From: an uncultured Oscillospiraceae bacterium
GTDB lineage: Bacteria; Bacillota; Clostridia; Oscillospirales; Oscillospiraceae
Length of the DNA: 64,000 bases
Direction of reading: 5' to 3'
NCBI GenBank assembly: GCA_910578735.1
Contig: CAJTSQ010000002.1
Coordinates: forward strand, 1 to 64,000
Part shown: positions 8,290 to 15,553 of the stretch, piece after piece
Layout: each line of letters begins with the position of its first letter
How positions within the stretch are numbered: the stretch's first letter is position 1
The notes under the pieces: generated by a model
Seen by the model: the letters and a program-made list of their open reading frames with translations, nothing else
What the model was told of the DNA's origin: nothing
Database searches by the model: none
Position numbers and translations under genes: made by a program

Positions 8290-10376
8290 GAGTCGAAGTC
8301 CACCCGGGCAGTGCCGCTGGCCACGCCGTTGATATAAATTGCCAGTTCCTTCACGCCCATCCCTACAGTGCCCTGGACAGCCACGTCCACCTCCAGGTCC
8401 AGGGAGGCGTCCGCAGAGGCGCTGCCCACCTCAGTGCCGTCCAGCAGCAGGCGCACATTGACCGGCCCCTCACGCCCCTCCAGGGAGACCGTAACCGTCT
8501 TGGTCACGGTCTGGGCGACGGGCGGCGGGTCCACTGTGGCGGGCGGCTGCTGGGTGGCGGGATCGGGCCCCTGGCTGATCACCAGGTTGACCGCAGTGCC
8601 CTCGGTCACGTCCGTTCTGGGCAGGGGATACTGGCTGATGACCTTCCCCTCCTCAATGGTGGGGTGGTGTTCATACTCCGTCCTGCCCACTGCCAGGTTG
8701 GCGTTCTTATAGGTGGTCTTGGCCAGCGACTCCGTCATGTCGGACAGGTCTGGCATGGGGAAGGGGGCGTCCTCCGGGCCCAGGCTGACCACCATATTCA
8801 CCTCGGTTCCAGGCGTCAGCGGCACGTCCTTCAGCGGAATATAGGAGACAATGTGGCCCTTCTCCACCGTCTCATGGTTCTCGTACTGGGGCGGAATCAC
8901 CGGCTTCAGTCCCTTTTCCTGGAGCAGGGCACAGGCGGCAGTGTACTCCATCCCGGACAAGTCCGGCATGAGTACGGTCTCCGGGCCGCCGCTGAGGATG
9001 ACAGTGATCTCCGTGACGCTCTCCTCCACCTCTTTCTTCCCCTCAGGGGTCTGTTCGATGATGGTGCCCGGCTCGGCGTCATCGGCCACCGTATCCCCCA
9101 GGATCAGGGTAAAGCGGCCCAGCAGATCCGTGTCATCCTTGACCTCCTCATAGAGCCTGCCCACCAGCTCGGGGACAGGGGTGGTCTCAGGCTTGGACAT
9201 CAGTCCGGAAAAGACGGTGTTGACCAGGAAGTAACCCACCAGGACCACAAAGAGCAGCACTGCGGCCACCGCCAGGATGATGGGCCAGATGGGACCCCGG
9301 CGGGGCATATCGTCCAGATCATCCTCCTCATACCGGCGGCCCCGGCGGGACGATGGATAATCCTCCTCCTCATAGTGGCGGCTGCGGCGGGAAGATGAGG
9401 GGTATTCGTCCTCGTAGCGGTCCTCATACCGGCGTTCCGGAGCCGGGCGGCTGGACGGCGTATAGGTTCCCAGGATTTGGGTGCGGTCGTCGTCCAGCTC
9501 CTCCTCCGTGACAAGCTCCGAGTTGCTGTAGTCAAAGTTGATGTTGGGGTTTTTGCGGAACTCCTCCAGATCGACCAGCATATCGTCGGCGGACAGATAG
9601 CGGTTGTCCGGATTGGGGGCCATGGCCTTCATGGTGATGGCCTCCAGGGCCTCGGGGATGGAGGGGTCCAGCTCCCGGGGAGAGAGAGGGATGGAGTTGA
9701 TGTGCTGGATGGCCACCGACACCGGGGTATCCCCCTCAAAGGGCAGGCGCCCGGTGAGCATCTCGTAGAGGACCACGCCGGCGGAGTACAGATCGGACCG
9801 GCTGTCGATATGGCTCCCCCGGGCCTGCTCGGGGGAGATATAGTGGACCGAGCCCAGGGCCTCCTGAGTCAGGGTGCTGTGTCCGCCGGAGGCCACCCGG
9901 GCGATTCCGAAATCAGACACCTTCACGCTGCCGTCCCGCAGGACCATGATGTTGTGGGGCTTGATGTCCCGGTGGATGATCCCCCGGCTGTGGGCATGGC
10001 CCAGGCCCTTGATGATCTGGGTGATGAAGTGGAGGGCCTCCCGCCAATTCAGCTTGTTGCCCTTCTTCTGCATGTATTGCTTCAGGGTAATCCCGTCGAT
10101 CAGCTCCATCACGATATACTCCAGCTCAGAGGAGCGGCTCACATCGTATACCGCCACAATATTGGGGTGGGAGAGCATGGCGATAGCCTGGGACTCGTCG
10201 TGGAACCGGCGGCGGAACTCCGCGTCCTGGGCCAGGTCCTCCCGCAGAATCTTGATGGCCACCAGCCGGTTCAGCCGGTGACAGCGGGCCTTATACACCT
10301 TGGCCATGCCGCCGGTGCCCACCAGCTCTAAAATCTCATATCGATTGTCGAGTAATTTACCGATGTATTGGTCCAT
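8286..10376 (-). CDS. prkC: PASTA-domain Ser/Thr protein kinase PrkC/StkP
   Basis: A 696-residue membrane kinase that senses peptidoglycan fragments. The kinase domain (about residues 12-270) shows a glycine loop near GTGGMAKVYKA, Lys42 in VAIKI, HRDIKPHN (135-142), DFG (155-157) and a Thr/Ser-rich activation loop. A long charged, Arg/Tyr/Asp/Glu-rich juxtamembrane segment (about 290-360) leads to one transmembrane helix (IWPIILAVAAVLLFVVLVGY). The extracellular part has three PASTA repeats (starting near VPELVG, MPDLSG and MPDLSD), a proline-rich linker and a C-terminal beta domain of about 75 residues. The start is ATG with AAGGAGG upstream. The phosphatase gene lies immediately upstream in the same operon. 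Confidence 0.95.
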   Translation of the reverse strand: MDQYIGKLLDNRYEILELVGTGGMAKVYKARCHRLNRLVAIKILREDLAQDAEFRRRFHDESQAIAMLSHPNIVAVYDVSRSSELEYIVMELIDGITLKQYMQKKGNKLNWREALHFITQIIKGLGHAHSRGIIHRDIKPHNIMVLRDGSVKVSDFGIARVASGGHSTLTQEALGSVHYISPEQARGSHIDSRSDLYSAGVVLYEMLTGRLPFEGDTPVSVAIQHINSIPLSPRELDPSIPEALEAITMKAMAPNPDNRYLSADDMLVDLEEFRKNPNINFDYSNSELVTEEELDDDRTQILGTYTPSSRPAPERRYEDRYEDEYPSSSRRSRHYEEEDYPSSRRGRRYEEDDLDDMPRRGPIWPIILAVAAVLLFVVLVGYFLVNTVFSGLMSKPETTPVPELVGRLYEEVKDDTDLLGRFTLILGDTVADDAEPGTIIEQTPEGKKEVEESVTEITVILSGGPETVLMPDLSGMEYTAACALLQEKGLKPVIPPQYENHETVEKGHIVSYIPLKDVPLTPGTEVNMVVSLGPEDAPFPMPDLSDMTESLAKTTYKNANLAVGRTEYEHHPTIEEGKVISQYPLPRTDVTEGTAVNLVISQGPDPATQQPPATVDPPPVAQTVTKTVTVSLEGREGPVNVRLLLDGTEVGSASADASLDLEVDVAVQGTVGMGVKELAIYINGVASGTARVDFDS

Positions 10377-10399
10377 GGTAAATATCCTCCTTATTTAAT

Positions 10400-11119
10400 T
10401 CAGCGTTTCACCAGTACCACAGTCACGTTGTCCGGCGCGCCCCGGCTCAGGGCAATGTCCAGCAGGCGCTGGCAGCACCCCTCCTCCGCCCCGCCGTGGA
10501 TCACCTCGTAGAGCATCTCCTGCTCGTTGACCACATTGCTCAATCCGTCGCTGCACAGCAGGAGGTAATCCCCCGCCGCCAGAGGCTGGCGGAAACAGTC
10601 CGCCATCAGGATCGGCTCCGCCCCCAGGGCCCGGGTGATGAGGTTTTTGTGGGGATGGGTGCGGGCCTGCTCCCGGGTCAGCTCTCCCCGCTCCACCAAG
10701 TCCTCCACCAGGGAGTGGTCCCGGGTAACCAGGACAATGCCCTCCGCATTGATGTGGTAGGCCCGGCTGTCTCCCTCGTTGAGGATGACCGCCTCTTGCT
10801 CACTGGCCAGCACTGCCACCATGGTGGTGCCCATTCCGGCGCAGTCCGGATCCTGGATCGAGCGCTGAAAGACCTCCTGGTTGGCCACCGAGGCGGCGTG
10901 GGCCATCCGCTCCTCCTCCGGGTCCTCCGGGCCGGTCTGGGTAAAGCGGTCCATGAACAGCTCCACCGCCATGGTGCTGGCCACATTACCCGCCCGGGCG
11001 CCGCCCATGCCGTCGCACACCAGGGCGATGATTCTGCCGTCCTCCAGCACGCGGGCCGCATAGGCGTCCTGATTCTGTTGTCGCACAGCTCCCCGGTCGG
11101 TGACTCCCCATACCTGCAT
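10400..11119 (-). CDS. stp: PP2C-type Ser/Thr phosphatase (Stp/PrpC)
   Basis: A 239-residue metal-dependent phosphatase opposing PrkC. PP2C motifs are visible: the QNQDAY segment near the N-terminus, the metal-binding VCDGMGGARAG, a GDSRAY strand, RDHSLV, LLLCSDGLSNVV and a GAPDNVTVVLV C-terminus. I place the start at ATG 11117-11119 (MQVWGVTDRG), with GAGG nine bases upstream. A TTG three codons earlier abuts that site and was rejected. It ends 23 bp before prkC and is clearly cotranscribed. It is expected to be cytosolic. Confidence 0.94.
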   Translation of the reverse strand: MQVWGVTDRGAVRQQNQDAYAARVLEDGRIIALVCDGMGGARAGNVASTMAVELFMDRFTQTGPEDPEEERMAHAASVANQEVFQRSIQDPDCAGMGTTMVAVLASEQEAVILNEGDSRAYHINAEGIVLVTRDHSLVEDLVERGELTREQARTHPHKNLITRALGAEPILMADCFRQPLAAGDYLLLCSDGLSNVVNEQEMLYEVIHGGAEEGCCQRLLDIALSRGAPDNVTVVLVKR

Positions 11120-11174
11120 AGCGTTCAACCTCGTTTCTGCCGTACCTCCGGCATCTTGCTTTTTTGCGTGTCCA

Positions 11175-11245
11175 TGTAGGGTCGGATACGGTCCGCCCGT
11201 CTCTCTCGTTACGTATTCAGCAGGCGGACCGTATCCGCCTCTACA
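11175..11245. repeat. Inverted repeat, TGTAGGG-ended (family B)
   Basis: The 23-nt arms 11175-11197 (TGTAGGGTCGGATACGGTCC and on) and 11223-11245 are reverse complements except at two positions, with a 25-nt loop. The element fills the rlmN-stp gap and supplies the stop codon of rlmN (TAG at 11241-11243), showing that it was inserted at or has invaded the end of that gene. Confidence 0.75.
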
Positions 11246-12275
11246 CGCCGCCCTTCATCGCCTTACGGCGCAGCTGGCCGCAGGAGGCATCGATGTCGCC
11301 CCCCAGCTTCCGCCGGACGGTGACGGTCACGCCGTGCCCCTCCAGCCGCTTCTGGAACGCCGCCACCCGGCGGCTGGGCTTTAAGGGACTCTCCTCCACC
11401 TCGTTGAGAGGGATGAGATTCACATGGGCCGGGGCGCCCCGCAGCCGTTTGGCCAACAGGTCGGCCTGCCAGTCGGCGTCGTTCACCCCGTCGATCATGG
11501 CGTACTCATAGGAGATACGCCGCCCGGTTTTTTCAAAATACCGGCGGCAGGTCTCCATCAATTTCTCCACACCCACGCTCTGATTGACGGGCATGATTCT
11601 GCTCCGGGTCTCATCATCCGGGGCGTGGAGAGAAACCGATAACGTTAATTGTAACCCATACCCGGCCAGTTTGTCAATTTGCCCCACTAAACCGCAGGTG
11701 GACAGGGAGATGTGCCGCATCCCGATATTCAGCCCTTCTGGGTGGTTTACCAGGGTCAAAAAGCGCAAAACCGTGTCAAAATTGTCCAGTGGCTCCCCGA
11801 TTCCCATCAAAACGATGTTGGAAACAGGCACTCCGCTGTCAATTTGGGTAAAAAGCACCTGATCCAACATTTCTGCCGGCGTCAGGTCCCGGACCTTCCC
11901 CGCGATGGTGGAGGCGCAGAAGGCGCACCCCATCCGGCACCCCACCTGGCAGGAAATACACACCGTATTGCCGTGCTGGTAGCGCATGAGTACCGACTCC
12001 ACGCAGTTGCCGTCGGCCAGCTGCCACAGATATTTGATGGTGCCGTCCTGGGCCGACTCCTGCTTCCGGGCCACGGTGGGCGGGGTCAGAAGGGCCGTCT
12101 CCTCCAGCTTCTGCCGCAGGGCCTTGGACAGGTCGGTCATCTCCCCGAAGGAGGTGACGCCCCGATACAGCCACTTGAAGATCTGTTTGGCCCGGAAGGC
12201 GGGCTCCCCCAGCTCCTTCAGCCAGACAGCCAGCTCCTCGGGTGTCATGGATTTGATATCAAGGATAGGGCTCAC
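11241..12275 (-). CDS. rlmN: 23S rRNA A2503/tRNA A37 C2-methyltransferase RlmN
   Basis: A 344-residue radical-SAM enzyme. The cluster motif CxxxCxxC is seen as CRMGCAFC (about residues 115-122), and the C-terminal methyl-carrying cysteine is in DIDASCGQL. The HGNTVCISCQVG and ILMGIGEPLDN segments are family signatures. The likely start is GTG, overlapping the stop of rsmB (GTGA); the next in-frame ATG (PEELAVWL) lacks a ribosome site. The stop codon lies inside the palindromic repeat described at 11175. Confidence 0.95.
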   Translation of the reverse strand: MSPILDIKSMTPEELAVWLKELGEPAFRAKQIFKWLYRGVTSFGEMTDLSKALRQKLEETALLTPPTVARKQESAQDGTIKYLWQLADGNCVESVLMRYQHGNTVCISCQVGCRMGCAFCASTIAGKVRDLTPAEMLDQVLFTQIDSGVPVSNIVLMGIGEPLDNFDTVLRFLTLVNHPEGLNIGMRHISLSTCGLVGQIDKLAGYGLQLTLSVSLHAPDDETRSRIMPVNQSVGVEKLMETCRRYFEKTGRRISYEYAMIDGVNDADWQADLLAKRLRGAPAHVNLIPLNEVEESPLKPSRRVAAFQKRLEGHGVTVTVRRKLGGDIDASCGQLRRKAMKGGV

Positions 12276-13600
12276 CCCTCTCTGCGCAGTTTTGCGATGA
12301 AAAACCCGTCCGTCCCCTGGCGGTGGGGCCAGAGGGTGAGTATCCCTGTCCGGCCATCCCCCGCATACTCGGGCAGACGGAAGCCCTCCGCCTGGAAATC
12401 CGGGTGGCCCGTCAAAAAGCCCAGGGCCACCTCCTCATTCTCCCGGCGCAGGAGGGTGCAGGTGGAGTAGACCAGCACCCCGCCGGGTTTCACATACCGG
12501 GCGGCGTTGTCCAGAATGGCCCGCTGAACCTGGGGCAGGTCCGCCAACGGCCCCGGGTCCTTGTAGCGGATATCCGGCTTCTTCCGGATAACTCCCAGGC
12601 CGGAGCAGGGGGCGTCCACCAGCACCCGGTCAAAGGCGCTTGCCCACTCGGGGCGGAACGCCTTACCGTCGGCGGCCATGGGGGTAATATTTTCAAGGCC
12701 CAGGCGGTCCGCCCCGGCCTGAATCAGCTTCTTCTTGTGGGGGTGGAGGTCACAGGAGATCACCTCACCCCTCCCCTCCATCCGGATCGCGCAGGCAAAG
12801 CTCTTGCCGCCGGGGGCGGCACAGCAGTCCAGCACCCGCATGTCCGGCTTGGGGTCCAGCGCCAGGGCGGCCAGCTTGCTGGCCGGGTCCTGAACATAAA
12901 ACAGGCCGTCACGGAAGGCGGCCAGCCGCTCCAGATTGCCCGTTTTGGACAGAATCAGGCAATCGGCCAGCCAGGGGTGGGGCTGGGCTGTGACCCCCTC
13001 CTCCGCCAGCGCTTCGGCCAGCCCCTCCACTGTGGTTTTGGTGGTGTTGGCCATGGCGGTAATGGGGGCCTGGCTGTTGTTGGCGGCCAGCAGTCTGGCT
13101 GTCTCCTCGCTGCCCAGGGCGGTGAGGAGCTCCCTCACCAGCCATTCCGGGTGGGAGTAGAGGGTGGACAGGTAGCTCACCGGGTCGGTCTGGGGGACGG
13201 TGGGCAGGCCGCCCAGGTTCCGCTCCAGATTGCGCAGGATGCCGTTGACCATCCCCGCCGCCCGGGGGTTTTTGCAGTACTTTCGGGTCAGCTCCACCGA
13301 GGCGTTTACTGCCGCGCTGTGGGGGATTTTGTCCAGAAAGAGCATCTGGTATGCCCCCAGCCGCAGGGCCTCCACCACCCGGCCCTCCATCCGCTTCAGG
13401 GGGAGATTGGAGAAGTGGGACAGGTAGAAGTCCAGCAGCAGCCGGTTTTGCAGCACGCCGAAGCACAGCTGGGTGGCCAGGGCCCCGTCCCGGCTGTCCA
13501 GTCCGGCGGAGGCCAGCCGCTTTTTCAAAATGGCATCCGACCATCCCCCCTGCCGCTGGCAGTCGTTCAGCGCCAGCAGCGATACCTCACGGGCGTCCAT
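12272..13600 (-). CDS. rsmB: 16S rRNA m5C967 methyltransferase RsmB
   Basis: A 442-residue SAM-dependent enzyme. The N-terminal NusB-like helical domain (residues about 1-140, with VVEALRLGAYQMLFLDKIPHSAAVN) is followed by the Rossmann methyltransferase with VLDCCAAPGGKS, a DAPCSGLGVIRKKPD motif carrying one catalytic cysteine and STCTLLRREN carrying the other. I start at ATG 13598-13600 with GGTGAG upstream. An upstream in-frame ATG would add 17 residues encoded by the AT-rich repeat at 13.62 kb and is rejected. Its stop overlaps rlmN. Confidence 0.95.
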   Translation of the reverse strand: MDAREVSLLALNDCQRQGGWSDAILKKRLASAGLDSRDGALATQLCFGVLQNRLLLDFYLSHFSNLPLKRMEGRVVEALRLGAYQMLFLDKIPHSAAVNASVELTRKYCKNPRAAGMVNGILRNLERNLGGLPTVPQTDPVSYLSTLYSHPEWLVRELLTALGSEETARLLAANNSQAPITAMANTTKTTVEGLAEALAEEGVTAQPHPWLADCLILSKTGNLERLAAFRDGLFYVQDPASKLAALALDPKPDMRVLDCCAAPGGKSFACAIRMEGRGEVISCDLHPHKKKLIQAGADRLGLENITPMAADGKAFRPEWASAFDRVLVDAPCSGLGVIRKKPDIRYKDPGPLADLPQVQRAILDNAARYVKPGGVLVYSTCTLLRRENEEVALGFLTGHPDFQAEGFRLPEYAGDGRTGILTLWPHRQGTDGFFIAKLRREG

Positions 13601-13620
13601 ACTTCTCACCGGCCTTTCTT

Positions 13621-13683
13621 CTTCTTTTCTTTTGAAAAAGAAAAGAAGCAAAAGAAAACTTTAGGGAAAAACTTCGTTTTTCC
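13621..13683. repeat. AT-rich double hairpin between rsmB and the upstream small gene
   Basis: CTTCTTTTCTTT/AAAGAAAAGAAG (13621-13648) and GGAAAAAC/GTTTTTCC (13665-13683) form two stem-loops in a purine/pyrimidine-skewed stretch, strikingly AT-rich in this GC-rich sequence. The second hairpin begins right at the stop codon of the 13684 gene and could end part of the transcript. Similar stretches occur in related gut Clostridia as far as I remember. Confidence 0.5.
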
Positions 13684-14076
13684 TCAGCAAATCGCAACGG
13701 CTTTTTTCCCCTGTGAAGAGAAACGCTTCCGCCCGACGACCCGCTCCCGGAAATACTCTGTGCGGGTCACAGTTCCGTCCTCGAAGACATATTCCAGCCG
13801 CATCAGGTTCTCCGGCGTCTGCCTTCTGCCGTAACCGTACCAGGTCCAGCCAATCCTTTCCGCCTTTTCCACATAAAATTCGTTCCAGACGTTGACAATG
13901 CCCTTCGCTCCGAAAATTTCACAGGTCTCGCCGCAGTCAAACTGTATCACCAGCAGCTGTTCCGTCTCGTCAAAGCTGGCGCTGACAGGAGTATGGACGT
14001 TGTCCATCGGCCGGCCAAACCAGTCTCCCCAGAAGCAGAGGGAACCGCATTTTTGAATGCACATATCATTCATCAT
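13684..14076 (-). CDS. Small conserved-looking protein of unknown function
   Basis: A 130-residue protein that I do not recognise. It has no membrane segment or signal peptide. It is rich in aromatic residues and Cys at the N-terminus (MCIQKCGSLCFWGDWFGRP, residues 5-23), continues with beta-strand-like segments (LLVIQFDCGETCEIFGAKG, WTWYGYGRRQTPENLM, RLEYVFEDGTVTRTEY) and ends in a basic tail. It starts with ATGATG overlapping the fmt stop (ATGA), so it is cotranscribed with fmt. The position between fmt and rsmB is often held by a YugP-type metallopeptidase gene in Firmicutes; no HExxH is present here, so this is a different protein. It may be a single-domain immunity- or nucleotide-binding-like protein, but nothing supports a specific role. 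Confidence 0.7.
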   Translation of the reverse strand: MMNDMCIQKCGSLCFWGDWFGRPMDNVHTPVSASFDETEQLLVIQFDCGETCEIFGAKGIVNVWNEFYVEKAERIGWTWYGYGRRQTPENLMRLEYVFEDGTVTRTEYFRERVVGRKRFSSQGKKAVAIC

Positions 14077-14999
14077 AGCACCTGAATCGGGTGTCCCCGC
14101 AGATAGTCTGCGGCGGACATTCTCTTCTTGCCGGGGGCCTGGAGCTCCAGGATGCGCAGCGTCATAAAATCGCCGCAGGCCACGTCGATCCCCTGCTTGC
14201 TGGCGGCAATGATGGCGCCGGGGGTGGCGTCGGTGTGCTTCTCCACCACCTGGGCTCCCCAGAGCTTGATGGGCTCGCCGGTGAGGGCCGTTGTGGACGC
14301 CCCCGGCCAGGGGTACAGGCCCCGGATCTGGTTAAAAATTTCCTGGGCGCTCCGGGTCCAGTCCACTGGGGACATTGCCTTGGAGAGCATGGGGGCCTGG
14401 GTGGCCTGGGTGTGGTCCTGAGGGGTGTAGGTGGCCGCCCCGGCCTGAATTTGGGCCACAGCCTCCACCGCCAGCTCCCCGCCCAGCTGGGCCAGACGGT
14501 CATACAGAGCGGCAGCGTCCTCCGTCTCTCCAATGGGGGTGGACCGCTGGAGGATGATGTCCCCCGCGTCCATTTCCCGAACCATCCGCTGAATGGTGAC
14601 GCCGGTTACTTGCTCCCCGTTGAGGATGGCCCAGTTGATGGGGGCGGAGCCCCGATACTTGGGCAGGAGGGAGGAGTGGACGTTAATGCACCCTTTGGGG
14701 GGCAGGGCGAGAATCTCGTCGGGGAGGAAGCGGCCGTAGGCCGCCACCACAATCAGCTCCGGGGCCAGCTCCTGCAAAATGGACAGGGCGGTCCCGTCCC
14801 GCAGGGTCTCCGGCTGATAGACGGGGATGCCGCGGACCAGGGCCCGCTCCTTCACCGGGGTGGGCTGAAGCTTGTTGTGGTGCCGGCCCACCGGCTTATC
14901 CGGCTGGCTGAACACGCCCGCAAGCTGGTGTCCGGCCTCTGCCAGCCCCTCCAGCGAGGGGACAGCAAAGGCGGGGGTGCCCATAAATACAACTCTCAT
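14073..14999 (-). CDS. fmt: Methionyl-tRNA formyltransferase
   Basis: A 308-residue enzyme that formylates initiator Met-tRNA using 10-formyl-THF. It has the N-terminal Rossmann-like catalytic domain (MRVVFMGTPAFAVPSLEGL; INVHSSLLPKYRGSAPINWAI with the catalytic Asn/His region; VTGVTIQRMVREMDAGDII) and a C-terminal OB-type tRNA-binding domain (about residues 205-308). ATG overlaps the stop of def (ATGA). The def-fmt pair is the standard formylation/deformylation unit. Confidence 0.96.
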   Translation of the reverse strand: MRVVFMGTPAFAVPSLEGLAEAGHQLAGVFSQPDKPVGRHHNKLQPTPVKERALVRGIPVYQPETLRDGTALSILQELAPELIVVAAYGRFLPDEILALPPKGCINVHSSLLPKYRGSAPINWAILNGEQVTGVTIQRMVREMDAGDIILQRSTPIGETEDAAALYDRLAQLGGELAVEAVAQIQAGAATYTPQDHTQATQAPMLSKAMSPVDWTRSAQEIFNQIRGLYPWPGASTTALTGEPIKLWGAQVVEKHTDATPGAIIAASKQGIDVACGDFMTLRILELQAPGKKRMSAADYLRGHPIQVL

Positions 15000-15532
15000 C
15001 TGCCCCGTCTTCTCCTTCTGTGCCGCTTGTTCTCCTGGTCCCCTTCTTCCGCCATCATGGCGTCCAACTCCTCAGAGGTATACAGCCGGTCCACATGCTC
15101 GTCATACATATGGCCGTCCAGGTGCTCCAGCTCGTGGCAGAAACAGCGGGCGGCCATATCCGCCCCCTCTGTCTCAAACCAGTTTCCCCAGCGGTCCTGC
15201 GCCCGCACCTTGACCCATTTGGGCCGCTTCACCTTGCCCCACATGCCCGGCAGAGAGAGACAGCCCTCCCAGCCGTCTTCCTCCCCCTCCTGGGCCACGA
15301 TCTCCGGGTTAACCAGCTCGATCATCTCGTCTATCTCCGGATCGGGCACCACGATGACCGCCCGGCGCAGGATGCCCACCTGGGGGGCCGCCAGGCCCAC
15401 GCCGCCAGCCTCCGTCAGGGTCTCCTTCAGATCGTCCAGCAGGTCCGCCAGCCTGTCGTCAAACCGGGTTACCATATGGCACTTTTTGTTCAGTGCCGGG
15501 TCTCCCTGGGTCAAAATGGTACGAATCGACAT
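14996..15532 (-). CDS. def: Peptide deformylase
   Basis: A 178-residue metalloenzyme that removes N-formyl groups from nascent proteins. All three motifs are present: GVGLAAPQVG, EGCLSLPG (metal-binding Cys) and HELEHLDG (HExxH). The C-terminus is an Arg/His-rich tail (NKRHRRRRRGR) that could aid ribosome binding. I start at ATG 15530-15532 (MSIRTILTQGDP), because AAGGAGAAGG lies eight bases upstream. An ATG six codons earlier would place that site inside the gene. Confidence 0.95.
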   Translation of the reverse strand: MSIRTILTQGDPALNKKCHMVTRFDDRLADLLDDLKETLTEAGGVGLAAPQVGILRRAVIVVPDPEIDEMIELVNPEIVAQEGEEDGWEGCLSLPGMWGKVKRPKWVKVRAQDRWGNWFETEGADMAARCFCHELEHLDGHMYDEHVDRLYTSEELDAMMAEEGDQENKRHRRRRRGR

Positions 15533-15553
15533 TGCATCCTTCTCCTTCATCTT

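Noticed and set aside
12323..13834. A 503-codon open frame on the plus strand antisense to rsmB
   Set aside because: It is a GC-rich shadow: rsmB has motifs, a ribosome site and operon context, whereas this frame is Gly/Gln/Pro/His-rich without any domain.
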